64,000 nt of DNA, from NCBI RefSeq assembly GCF_041505935.1, contig NZ_CP140110.1; one strand, 5' to 3'. Of the stretch, positions 43,404 through 51,390 are shown piece by piece. The position numbers and the translations under genes were made by a program. The notes beneath the pieces were generated by a model, which was not told where the DNA came from, made no database searches, and saw only the letters and a list, made by a program, of their open reading frames with translations. Origin of the DNA: Fervidobacterium_A thailandense (GTDB lineage Bacteria > Thermotogota > Thermotogae > Thermotogales > Fervidobacteriaceae). Each line of letters opens with the position of its first letter. The stretch's first letter is position 1.

Positions 43404-43431
43404 ATTATAACACATCCGAAAGCATTATCAA
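43404..43431 (-). promoter_or_regulatory. lpd promoter
   Basis: TTGATA (43426-43431) and TATAAT (43404-43409) with a 16-bp spacer on the minus strand. The two hexamers lie in a direct repeat, GAAAGCATTAT at 43398-43408 and 43418-43428, spaced 20 bp, which could be coincidental. Confidence 0.6.
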
Positions 43432-43610
43432 CTTAGAATTGACAAGATGTACGTTGGAAAAAAGAGAAGTTTTTGACAAATAGCCCATATTCCTGGTGCA
43501 CCGTTTGAAAGTACCTATGGTGGCCAAAATTCCTACCAAGTAAAGTGATTGCCATGAGTCAATGTTCAGTCACAACTGTTGGTTTAACCTTTGACAAGAA
43601 TTTCCGCACA

Positions 43611-43638
43611 AAAACGACGGGGACTCCCCCGTCGTTTT
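43611..43638. terminator. Symmetrical terminator downstream of hcp
   Basis: A perfect 12-bp stem, AAAACGACGGGG/CCCCGTCGTTTT, with an ACTC loop and T-runs on both strands. It lies 57 bp after the hcp stop on the minus strand. The rest of 43432-43694 shows no gene. Confidence 0.85.
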
Positions 43639-43694
43639 CTTTGATTAATCAATTACTTGGCTCATTTTTCACTATCGATTGAGTTACGCGTATA

Positions 43695-44996
43695 CTATAT
43701 TTTCAGAATATGCTTGATATCCTCATCAGGGCTACTAATCAACTTAAGGTTATAATTTCTAACGAGTACGTTGAGGATATCCGCGTTAATCCAGGCAGGT
43801 AACACAGGTCCTATGTATATTCCTTTCAGTCCAAGTGCAAGTAACGTCCACAATATCGCAACAGCCTTTTGTTCCATCCACGTAAGAACCAATGACAAGG
43901 GTAATTCATTAACTTTTACACCGAAAGTATCTGCAAGAGCCATAGCGATTTCAATGGCGACGATAGTATCATTACATTGGCCGACGTCAATTAATCTTGG
44001 GATACCTTCTATATCACCGAGTTGTAGATCATTGATTCTAAACTTTCCACAAGCCAGGGTTATCACGATGGTATCCTTTGGTAGTTTTTGTACAAATTCC
44101 CTGTAGTACAGCCCGCGCTTTGTTGGCGTATCGCAACCACCTACTACTAAGAAATGCCTAATTTTTCCTGCCTCAACAAGTTCTTTTATCCTTCCCGCAA
44201 GGGATTTAATAACACTTGTTGAATAACCGGTCGTCAGCTTAAAATGTCCCGGTTGACTTGGCACTCTGGGAAGTGACTTAGCCTTTGATATAACTTCTGA
44301 ATAGTCGTATCCATCGATATGCTTTACTCCCGGTAGTTTTGCAATGGATGTCGTAAACATCCTGTCTCTGTAAGATTCCTTCGGTATGAGCACACAGTTA
44401 CTTGTTCCAAGAATCGCTGCAGGGTACTTATCGAAAAGTTCTCTCTGGTCAAACCATGAACCGCCAAGATTCCCTGCGAGATTTTTGTACTTCCTCAATC
44501 CTGGGTATCCGTGAGCCGGTAACATCTCGGAATGAGTGTAAACATAAACGTCCGTACCTTCAACTTGCTTTAGTAACTCTTCGAGCACTTTCAAATTGTG
44601 GCCAGTAACAATTATCATGTGACCTTCTCTCGTGCCAGTTTCAACTTCGACCGGTGTAGGTTCACCGTAAGTTTCGATGTGAGCTTTTTTTAGAAGTTGC
44701 ATTACCCTGAAATTCATCATACCTGCTTCAATAGCCAGTTTAACGAAATCTTCTGCGTCAAAATTCACATTTGTCAGGGTCGCGTACAAGCCGCGAGCAA
44801 GATACGCTGCTATTTCTTCATCAACGTACCCGAGCTCCTTTGCGTGGTAATAATACGCTGAGATTCCCTTGAGTATATACACCAGGTTGTCTTGCAGTCG
44901 TGCTACGGTTGGTTCTTTCCCACATACACCTGATACCAAACACGCCTCTCCGTTCATAGCTTGAGAGCACTGGTAACAGAACATGTTTACTGCCAT
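43695..44996 (-). CDS. hcp: Hybrid-cluster protein (hydroxylamine reductase), short form
   Basis: 433 residues. N-terminal cluster Cys in FCYQCSQAMNGEACLVSGVC (C-x2-C-x8-C-x5-C), the spacing of anaerobe Hcp. At 433 residues it is about 110 shorter than the usual 550, matching the class 3 form known from thermophiles, which lacks a segment after the N-terminal cluster. Hybrid-cluster ligand regions are visible: VTGHNLKVLEEL, ILGTSNCVLIP, VGGCDTPTKRG, ACGKFRIND and DVGQCNDTIVAIEIAMA. It reduces NO or hydroxylamine. ATG 44996 has AGGGGTGA 5 nt upstream. Divergent from a Crp/Fnr regulator. Confidence 0.95.
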   Translation of the reverse strand: MAVNMFCYQCSQAMNGEACLVSGVCGKEPTVARLQDNLVYILKGISAYYYHAKELGYVDEEIAAYLARGLYATLTNVNFDAEDFVKLAIEAGMMNFRVMQLLKKAHIETYGEPTPVEVETGTREGHMIIVTGHNLKVLEELLKQVEGTDVYVYTHSEMLPAHGYPGLRKYKNLAGNLGGSWFDQRELFDKYPAAILGTSNCVLIPKESYRDRMFTTSIAKLPGVKHIDGYDYSEVISKAKSLPRVPSQPGHFKLTTGYSTSVIKSLAGRIKELVEAGKIRHFLVVGGCDTPTKRGLYYREFVQKLPKDTIVITLACGKFRINDLQLGDIEGIPRLIDVGQCNDTIVAIEIAMALADTFGVKVNELPLSLVLTWMEQKAVAILWTLLALGLKGIYIGPVLPAWINADILNVLVRNYNLKLISSPDEDIKHILKI

Positions 44997-45065
44997 ACAG
45001 TTCACCCCTTTCTCGAGATAGATCCTTCACTTCGCACACGCCTTGCCTAATCAATGTCCAACAAC

Positions 45066-45110
45066 ATAATAACATTTAGATACCAAAAAGTCGGTAACCT
45101 ATGTTACAAT
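45066..45110. promoter_or_regulatory. hcp / Crp-Fnr regulator divergent promoter with a GTAAC-N4-GTTAC operator
   Basis: GTAACCTATGTTAC (45094-45107) is a 5+4+5 dyad, the geometry of Crp/Fnr sites. On the minus strand TATTAT (45066-45071) is a good -10 for hcp, with no -35 box; it puts +1 at 45059, so the operator is centred at -41.5, the class II activator position. On the plus strand TACAAT (45105-45110), the probable -10 of the regulator gene, overlaps the operator, which would give autorepression. Confidence 0.65.
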
Positions 45111-45129
45111 TCCAGTAGGGGTGATGCGC

Positions 45130-45825
45130 ATGAATCCAATTGAAAAGAAAAGGATAACACAAAATCTTATCATGTGTGAGGTTTTTGAAGGTTTAGGAGA
45201 AAGTTTTGTCGAGGAAATTCTGAGGATTGGACAAATCGAGCGATATCGTGCAAAGGAGATAGTTCGAAGCAGGGGAGACAGCTGTGAGGAAGTACTCATC
45301 CTCGTTCATGGTGAAGTGTACGGTTTGTTTACAAATTCGGAGGGACGTGTTTTGCAGATCGACCATATGACAGCTCCTAAGCTTCTTGCCGCAGCAGTGA
45401 TATTTTCCACGGATTCAAAGTATCCGGTTGATGTTGAAACGGTGAAAGATTCGACTTTTTTGAGGATTGAAAGAGAGAGCTTCATCGGACTTATGATGAA
45501 CAACGAGAAGCTACTCCGTAATTACTTGAGATTCATCAGTGATACGTTCATGTTCATAACCGACAGGTTTTACGAAATAACGATGAAGAATCTTGTGCAA
45601 AAAGTTTGTGGCTACCTCTTAAAACTTATGAACGAGCAACAGAGCACGTCCGTGGTTATGCATATGACAAAAGAAGAACTCGCCAGGGAATTCGGAGTTT
45701 CCAGGCCAGCGTTGTCGAGAGTGTTCATCGAGCTTGAAAAATTGGGAGTGATAGAATCGGAAGGTAAAAAAATAAAAATTAAAGATGAAAGATATCTCCG
45801 AGATTACGCGCAATTTGGATATTGA
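45130..45825 (+). CDS. Crp/Fnr family transcriptional regulator (HcpR-like)
   Basis: 231 residues. N-terminal cyclic-nucleotide-binding-like beta-roll (RYRAKEIVRSRGDSCEEVLILVHGEV), a long dimerisation helix (about residues 120-145), and a winged HTH with MTKEELAREFGVSRPALSRVF. The Cys set of FNR is not present. ATG 45130 is 7 nt after AGGGGTG, preferred over GTG 45121 and ATG 45124. Divergent from hcp with a shared operator; in several anaerobes hcp is controlled by a Crp/Fnr protein named HcpR, probably sensing NO. That sensing role is inference here. Confidence 0.9.
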   Translation: MNPIEKKRITQNLIMCEVFEGLGESFVEEILRIGQIERYRAKEIVRSRGDSCEEVLILVHGEVYGLFTNSEGRVLQIDHMTAPKLLAAAVIFSTDSKYPVDVETVKDSTFLRIERESFIGLMMNNEKLLRNYLRFISDTFMFITDRFYEITMKNLVQKVCGYLLKLMNEQQSTSVVMHMTKEELAREFGVSRPALSRVFIELEKLGVIESEGKKIKIKDERYLRDYAQFGY

Positions 45826-46523
45826 ATTTATTATCAAAAAACCCCCACAACTTGTGATTTCCTTTTCGAGGTCCTAAAGTCCCGTACATCTGTGTGAGAA
45901 TGCAGAACCTCAACAGTATAATATAGACAAAATTATCGTAGAAATTGAACCATAACGACGAGTTAAATTCCAAAGTGCTTATCATTTTGTCTGGAACTCA
46001 AAATACAGAAAAGGTCCCTTAAGTGGCAACCTTAGAATAGAACTTGCTAAGTAATTCTCTGCTGCTTAAATTATTAACAATCATCAAAGAAAATTCTGCG
46101 AGAAGGCTCAGAACAAAGTCTACGATACTGCGTGATCAAAAATTTATGGACAAACTCTTATTTTTTCTATTTGAACGCATGAAAGCGTCTCTGTTCGAAC
46201 AAGCAGGAGCCACATCGAAGAATTTCAGAACTTATAACTAATCCGTTGTTACAGATTTTTCAAGAATGGCCGATAAAAGCTTCAGATCATACTTGAAAAT
46301 TTGACCTACTCGGCCTCTATGCTTTTGAACGTGTAGGTTACAAAGTAGAAAAAACGGTACGTCCACTTAGGAACTTGGCCACAAACTCAAAAGTAAATTT
46401 TTGCATGAAATTTGTATTCTCAAGGTGTTCGGGCCGTTATTCAAACACTTCAAATTGATCAGGAAGATACTTTCCAACACCACCAACCATTTCCACGAGA
46501 CGATTAAATTTGGTCGGAAAACC
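45826..46523. other. Degraded region left of the IS element, no intact gene
   Basis: About 700 bp without a convincing gene. A 65-codon frame at 46044-46241 (ending FEQAGATSKNFRTYN) and a frame at 46401-46661 have no recognisable domain, and base composition is more A+T-rich than the flanks. It is probably decayed DNA next to the disrupted AAA-ATPase-like gene, but I cannot name what it was. No terminator after the regulator gene was clear. Confidence 0.5.
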
Positions 46524-46793
46524 TCAAAGTTGGTCAAGTGCCCATTTCACTACCCTTCCACTCTTGCTCGAAACACTTATCCCTACCAAGTACACTTCCT
46601 TACCTCTAAACGGCTCATGGTACCCCTTCCCTTTTATCTGCTCCAGCGCTTCCCTTGCTGACTTGTCCACCTTCAGCTCTATCACGTACACCACACCGTT
46701 CATCTTCACCACCACATCCGCCCTTCCACCAGCACTCTCATCCTCCACCACCACACTCAAACCCGCTGATTCAAGCAGGTTCACCATGATGCT
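46524..46793 (-). pseudogene. C-terminal remnant of an AAA-ATPase-like / PD-(D/E)XK (DUF1703-type) gene
   Basis: About 88 codons ending at a TGA. The fragment has the PD-(D/E)XK pattern: GRADVVVKMNGVVYVIELKV (Asp and Glu-x-Lys), then EQIKGKGYHEPFRGKEVYLV. In complete family members this follows an N-terminal AAA-ATPase-like domain, whose first 42 codons are at 48303-48428 on the same strand, on the other side of the IS element. The roughly 300 or more codons between are missing. Not expected to make a functional protein. Confidence 0.8.
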
Positions 46794-48301
46794 GGGGAGT
46801 ACAATAAATTTTGTGTCTGGAAAATTTTAGCTTGCTAAGGTGTATAATAGTTTATCCCAACAGAAAGGAGTGTATCGTATGGCTTCTATCTCCAATGAAC
46901 AATTCCGCCAGGTCGTTGAAGATACTTTTAAACAACTTTCTTTGCAATACAACGTCGATTTACAACCTGGTTCTCCTCTTCGTTTGTTCTTGGAAACCGC
47001 TATCAATGCCATTATGCGTGGTGAACGCGATGTCTTTCTTTCTAATGACCCTGATAACAAAGCTAATGGCTTTTATTCCCGTTTCCTTGATACCACCATG
47101 GGCAAACTTAATCTTTCTGTCCCTCGCGATCGTAATTCTAACTTCCGTCCTCAAATTATCCCTGATAAGTATGTCAGAAACGATGCGTCTTATTCTAACT
47201 TACTCCGATCTCTTCTTGTCAATGGTTATTCTGATTCTTCTTTACGTAATACTCTTAAAGCTCTTGGACTTTCTTATTCCCAAAGTGATTTAGACCACAT
47301 TGTTAAGTTTCTTAAGGAAGAACTTATGCTTTTCAAAACTCGTTAGTTACCTGAACAAGCTCTTGCTCTTTTCATTGATGCTTATCATTGCTTTGTTAGA
47401 AGTGATTCTCGTGTTAGTGAACATGCTTGTTATATTATCGTTGGTATCGATTTAAAAGGTCAAAAAGATATCTTCGGTGTTTATACTTTCCCTGGTAATG
47501 AGAGTTCTCTCAATTGGAATGTCGTACTTAGAGATTTGTTTGATCGTGGTCTCAAAGAGCCTTGCATCATCGTTAGTGATGATTTCCCAGGCTTACATGA
47601 CAAACTCAAAATGGTATATCCAAAAGCTCATCATCAGTTATGTTTAATCAAAAAGAATCTCCCCAAACAAGATGCTTCACAATTCAACGAACAAATCAAA
47701 CAGCTCATACATTTTGACGATGTTCATACCGGAAAAGTTCACCTTGAAAGGTTATTTAGTCAGTATGTGAATAATCCAAAATACTCCAGCTACATCAAAA
47801 CGCTATTTGAGAAAATAGAGCAATACACAGCATTTTTGAATTTCCCAAAGCCAATAAGAAAACACCTTTACACAACAAATGTCGTTGAAAGTGTGAATAG
47901 CTTAGTTGAAAAAATTAGGATATCCCAAGGAGGATACTTCAACAGTATTGAGGTATTAGAACTGAACATATACTTAAGAAGACAAAATCTCAAACAAACG
48001 AAATGGAAGAACTCAGTACCAAGAATAGCTGGAGAAGCGTATGAAGTATTACAAATATACAATGTGATGTACAAACTAAGCGGATGAAAAGCAAAAGACA
48101 ATAGCTAAACAAGAAAGAACAAACGAAAAAGAAAAACTAAGAAACCAAGGGTAAAAGAGTTAATGACAAGGTCATTGACAAATGAATAGTAAAATGGAAA
48201 AACTTAGCAAAAGGAAAAGTAAGAAGACAAAAAATCAAAATAACTCACTTACTCATGTGGTTGTTCTCTTTTCTTAGGACACAAAATTCTTGGACAGTCT
48301 C
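46794..48301 (+). mobile_element. IS256-family insertion sequence
   Basis: About 1.5 kb with a transposase of the IS256 (Mutator-like) family. Imperfect terminal inverted repeats are visible: AATTTTGTGTC at 46807-46817 and its complement at 48278-48288, extended on the right to GGACAGTCTC ending at 48301. The left outer end is less well conserved, so 46794 is approximate, and no target duplication is seen, probably because of a deletion at the left side. Codon use of the transposase (T-ending codons) differs from neighbouring genes, which suggests a recent arrival from a more A+T-rich relative. Confidence 0.8.
46879..48087 (+). pseudogene. IS256-family transposase interrupted by an in-frame amber codon
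   Basis: One frame of 402 codons with a single TAG at 47344-47346; before and after it the IS256 sequence continues without frameshift. The DDE residues all lie after the amber: Asp in LFIDAYHCF, Asp in IVSDDFPGLHD and Glu in TTNVVESVNSLVEK. The first part carries the family N-terminus (FLETAINAIMRGERDVFL, VPRDRN). ATG 46879 follows GAAAGGAG. Unless the TAG is read through, the element is inactive on its own; an internal restart at 47536 would lose the first Asp. Confidence 0.88.
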
Positions 48302-48302
48302 G

Positions 48303-48428
48303 GCGCGAAAGAAAGTGCAAGCCTCCTCTAAATGCGAGTTCGTATAAGAACTTGGTCTTGTCCACGTATATATAATTGCTCTCTATTAAGGTTCTGAAAT
48401 CACTCAACCCTAAAGGTAGAAACTTCAT
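48303..48428 (-). pseudogene. N-terminal remnant of the AAA-ATPase-like gene disrupted by the IS
   Basis: 42 codons from ATG 48428 read MKFLPLGLSDFRTLIES, YIYVDKTKFLYEL and HFLSR, the characteristic N-terminus of AAA-ATPase-like (PF09820-type) proteins. The match stops exactly where the IS terminal repeat begins; beyond it the frame runs 17 codons into the IS to a TAA. GAGGTG precedes the ATG, and a TATAAT about 50 bp further upstream (minus strand) could be its old promoter. The C-terminal remnant is at 46524-46793. Confidence 0.8.
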
Positions 48429-48710
48429 TTTTTCACCTCATAATTTTTCTTTTTGACAACATTTTAGTCTGAAACAATTATACCACCTGGTTTTGCATCG
48501 GACACTACGAAAGGTTCCAAAGCGATTGGAAAAATCTTAAAGTTCATGTTATTCATGTTTATGGAATGCAAGTGGGAGGCCTATAATTCAGTCAGATGGC
48601 AGACAAGCTGTCTTTAAGAGATCCTAAGAGCTCAATCCACATTAGCGCGTGATTTCGTTTCCAGAAACCTATGTAATCAATACGGTTAGAATAACGAAGT
48701 AATTAAATAC
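48429..48710. other. Intergenic region before rpmE
   Basis: No gene seen. Holds the leftward promoter of the disrupted AAA-ATPase-like gene (TATAAT on the minus strand near 48477) and a small AGACAAGCTGTCT hairpin of unknown meaning near 48602. Confidence 0.4.
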
Positions 48711-48739
48711 TTGAAAATCTGGAAAATTAGTGATATCAT
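48711..48739 (+). promoter_or_regulatory. rpmE promoter
   Basis: TTGAAA (48711-48716) and TATCAT (48734-48739) with a 17-bp spacer and an extended -10 (TGA before TATCAT). Leader about 70 nt; no L31-binding structure recognised. Confidence 0.6.
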
Positions 48740-48816
48740 ATAACGTGATTTAGACTACCATCGAATTCTTCAAGAATGTCGAAAATCAAATAAAACTTGC
48801 GGAGAGGTGAGTGAAC

Positions 48817-49029
48817 GTGAAAAAAGGCATTCATCCTGAGATGAAGCTCTTAACGGTGAAGTGCGCATGTGGTGCCGAACACAAGATTTGGAGCACGAAA
48901 GATCATCTAAGAATTGACGTCTGTTCCAACTGCCACCCACTCTACAAAGGAAGCGGAGGTGTGGGACTGATCGTTGATACGGAGGGGCGCGTCCAGAAGT
49001 TTAAGAAGAAGTTTGAAGGAAAGTACTGA
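48817..49029 (+). CDS. rpmE: Ribosomal protein L31, zinc-ribbon form
   Basis: 70 residues of the large-subunit protein bL31. MKKGIHPEMKLLTVKCACG at the N-terminus and CSNCHPLYKGSGG give the four Cys of the zinc-containing (C+) paralogue, which can be displaced by a C- form under zinc starvation in other bacteria. GTG 48817 is 8 nt after GGAGAGGTG; the GTG two codons earlier is too close to it. Followed 50 bp later by an S1-domain gene in the same direction. Confidence 0.96.
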   Translation: MKKGIHPEMKLLTVKCACGAEHKIWSTKDHLRIDVCSNCHPLYKGSGGVGLIVDTEGRVQKFKKKFEGKY

Positions 49030-49079
49030 TTCTACCGAATTCTCGACCACATTTTAACTTTTCAGGAGGGTTATATTTT

Positions 49080-49463
49080 ATGGAAGTTGGTCAGATGGTA
49101 AAAGGTAAAGTAACGGAGGTACTAAAATTCGGAGCAAACGTCGAATTAGAGAACGGAGAAAAGGGATTCATCCACATTTCGAAAATTGCAAACCAATACG
49201 TCGAGAAGGTCGAGGACTTTCTAAAGGTTGGACAAGAGATCGAGGGTCGGATAATCGGCAAAGGTAAAGACGGAAAGTGGGAGATTAGTTTGAAGGAAGA
49301 GAAGTCTGGTAAAGAGGCGAGGGATCCCAAGGAGATCGAAGCCGAGCAGAAGAGGGAAGAGTTTGAGAAGAAGTTACAGAAGTTCTTGAAGGATAGCCAG
49401 AAGACTTACTCGGAGTACAAAAAGAGACTCGACAAGAAGCAGGGCGTCACCAAGAGAAGGTAA
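49080..49463 (+). CDS. S1 RNA-binding domain protein
   Basis: 127 residues. A single S1 domain (about residues 1-72: GQMVKGKVTEVLKFGANVEL, GEKGFIHISKIA, VGQEIEGRIIGK) followed by a long charged helix (about 75-125) rich in Lys and Glu. It resembles the small S1 proteins of the YugI/GSP13 kind, which associate with ribosomes. ATG 9 nt after AGGAGGG. Probably co-transcribed with rpmE, with a terminator after it. Confidence 0.92.
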   Translation: MEVGQMVKGKVTEVLKFGANVELENGEKGFIHISKIANQYVEKVEDFLKVGQEIEGRIIGKGKDGKWEISLKEEKSGKEARDPKEIEAEQKREEFEKKLQKFLKDSQKTYSEYKKRLDKKQGVTKRR

Positions 49464-49495
49464 TGTTCGGAAAATTTAAATAGTGAAAAATGACG

Positions 49496-49519
49496 GGGGC
49501 GGCAGCCCCTTTTGTTTTT
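49496..49519 (+). terminator. Terminator after the S1-domain gene
   Basis: GGGGC/GCCCC stem with a 4-nt GGCA loop and a TTTTGTTTTT tract. The stop codon of the convergent MFS gene lies in the T-tract. Confidence 0.75.
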
Positions 49520-50726
49520 AACCATTCAGTGATTTTTTAGAAGTTTTAAAGCTGAGCGCGTAGAAAATTCCGAATGAGGCTAAACCGAGGATGAGAGTAA
49601 CAAGCCTTAAAACCACGATGTTGTGTTCGTAAAGCAATCCTATAAACGCACTGCCCAGGAACCATGAGACACCAAAAACGGTGTTGTACACACCGTAGGC
49701 GGTGGCGCGTAATTCCTTGGCAACAAGTTTCGCAATTGCCGCTTTAAATATGGACTCCTGCGCCCCCATGCCGATTCCCCATGCAAGCACACCTAACCAT
49801 ATCATTCCCTTGGTGCTCGAGAACGAGAGTATACCGTAAAACGCAGACAGAAATACGGGGACAACCATCGCGTTGAATCCTCTTTTGTCAAACATCCATC
49901 CAAAGAGAAGCGCTGAAAGTGCATCGATGGCCATCGCCGATGCGTAGAGCAAAGGTATCGTACTCGCCGAAAAGATCCTTTCCGATTGAACATGATAACC
50001 TATCAATGCAAAATCGGCAAAGCTGAACGCGAAGAGACTGATAGCAAAAAGGTAGAGCTTAAGTGCTTTGTTTTCCCCGAGTGTTTGAGCCTTAACTTCG
50101 GAAGTTTTCTCGAGTCTCTCTGGGGATGGAACGATCAGTCTAGCGATAGTGAGCACACCCAAAGTAATCAGCGCTGGAAAGGCCAGGAGTGCAAAACTCG
50201 TTTTGTACGCTTGCAACGTCCCGGATGTTACGTTCCTTGATATCGCAAAACTTACAAAGAGTGGTCCCACCGTCGCACCAATTTGGTCGAGGAATTCTTC
50301 TATTGCGAACGTCTTTCCGTAACCAAGCTGACCACCGACGAACGAGGTGATCGTATCCTTCGACGGTTTTCTGATGGCCTTTCCTAAGCGTTCCAAAACG
50401 ACCAACACTATTGCGGGCACCCAATGGTTGGTGAGTGCAAGGGTTGGAATGACGAGTAGATTCATCACGTAACCGATGAACGTAAAAAGCCAGTATTTCT
50501 TGGTCTTATCGACCACCCTTCCAAACACCAAACGCATCCCGTAACCGAAAAGTTCACTGAAACCGGCCACAAAGCTCACAAGAAACGCCGAAGCTCCCAA
50601 CAATCCAAGGTACGGCCCGATGATACTCCTCATGCCCTCGTAAGTGATGTCACTGAACAGGCTGACTAATCCCATGAGAAACAGAAAGATAAGGGCTATC
50701 CTATACTTTTCCGCTTTCGCTTTCAT
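49518..50726 (-). CDS. Major facilitator superfamily transporter
   Basis: 402 residues with about 12 hydrophobic segments. The loop-2/3 motif A is recognisable (GRVVDKTKKYW) and partly repeated in the second half (GWMFDKRG). The N-terminal DITYEGMRSIIGPYLGLLG and KAIRKPSKDTITS are seen in a group of uncharacterised bacterial MFS exporters. Last gene of radical SAM - TetR - MFS, so a drug or metabolite exporter under TetR control is likely; substrate unknown. ATG behind GGGAGGAAAGTTGC. Confidence 0.88.
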   Translation of the reverse strand: MKAKAEKYRIALIFLFLMGLVSLFSDITYEGMRSIIGPYLGLLGASAFLVSFVAGFSELFGYGMRLVFGRVVDKTKKYWLFTFIGYVMNLLVIPTLALTNHWVPAIVLVVLERLGKAIRKPSKDTITSFVGGQLGYGKTFAIEEFLDQIGATVGPLFVSFAISRNVTSGTLQAYKTSFALLAFPALITLGVLTIARLIVPSPERLEKTSEVKAQTLGENKALKLYLFAISLFAFSFADFALIGYHVQSERIFSASTIPLLYASAMAIDALSALLFGWMFDKRGFNAMVVPVFLSAFYGILSFSSTKGMIWLGVLAWGIGMGAQESIFKAAIAKLVAKELRATAYGVYNTVFGVSWFLGSAFIGLLYEHNIVVLRLVTLILGLASFGIFYALSFKTSKKSLNG

Positions 50727-50759
50727 GCAACTTTCCTCCCTCTAAGATTTCGAACTAAA

Positions 50760-50781
50760 GGGCAAGCCGTGAGGCTTGCCC
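50760..50781 (-). terminator. Hairpin between the TetR and MFS genes, weak terminator or attenuator
   Basis: A perfect 9-bp stem, GGGCAAGCC/GGCTTGCCC, with a 4-nt loop lies in the 76-bp gap. On the minus strand only TTTAGTT follows, so termination would be partial. It may lower MFS expression relative to the two upstream genes or stabilise the mRNA end. Confidence 0.5.
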
Positions 50782-50802
50782 AAAGGATATTTTGTGGTTC
50801 AT

Positions 50803-51375
50803 TCAGTGCTCCGGTCTTTCCTTGAGAAGAACTTTGAGCAGGAATTCTTCGATGTTCCGTAAGATACCCTTTCTGTGTACCGCACTCACGGTTGTTACGA
50901 GTTCCGTCGCCGTTGATGGTTCTATATCGTTGAGTACGTTCGCTTCCCGTCCTCTCTCGAATAGTGCTTCCAAACGTTTCAGAAATCCACTGTACTTTAT
51001 CTTTGCCCTTTCAAGCTGTGACTTGCTTTCCATCACGTTCAGTCTTTCGCGTGCGATGAGTTTGCTCAGCTCTTCCTTGTTCATCACAAAGTCGATGTAC
51101 TTTCTTATGATCCTCTTAATCATGCGGGTGATGTTTCCATCGCTCTCACTTTCGGCGAACAACTCGTTCTCCAATTCGTCGATGATCTGGATCCAAATTT
51201 CCTCGAAAAGTACTTCCTTGCTCGGGAAGTAGTAATAAATAAGAGACTTGCGCACGCCAGAGGCCTGCGCAATGTCTTCCATACTCACACCTTCAAAACC
51301 CTTTTCGGAAAAAAGCTTTCGTGCTGCCTCAATTATCCTCTTGCGTGTTTCGTTTTCCTTCACCGTCCGGGCCAA
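50803..51375 (-). CDS. TetR family transcriptional repressor
   Basis: 190 residues. N-terminal HTH with RKRIIEAARKLFSEKGFEGV, SMEDIAQASGVRKSLIYYYF and SKEVLF, the standard TetR pattern; the C-terminal ligand domain (about 65-190) is all helical and not assigned. TTG start 9 nt after GGAGGCGTC. 15 bp downstream of the radical SAM gene and followed by the MFS gene. A perfect TTGACCG-TT-CGGTCAA site at the operon promoter is its probable operator. Confidence 0.93.
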   Translation of the reverse strand: MARTVKENETRKRIIEAARKLFSEKGFEGVSMEDIAQASGVRKSLIYYYFPSKEVLFEEIWIQIIDELENELFAESESDGNITRMIKRIIRKYIDFVMNKEELSKLIARERLNVMESKSQLERAKIKYSGFLKRLEALFERGREANVLNDIEPSTATELVTTVSAVHRKGILRNIEEFLLKVLLKERPEH

Positions 51376-51390
51376 GGAAAGACGCCTCCG

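Noticed and set aside
43398..43428. Two direct copies of GAAAGCATTAT, considered as the start of a CRISPR or iteron array
   Set aside because: Only two copies, no further units, and they coincide with the -35 and -10 region of the lpd promoter.
47344..47346. TAG in the transposase as programmed pyrrolysine or other recoding
   Set aside because: No pylT-like gene or recoding signal is seen, and the element is a mobile gene where nonsense decay is common.
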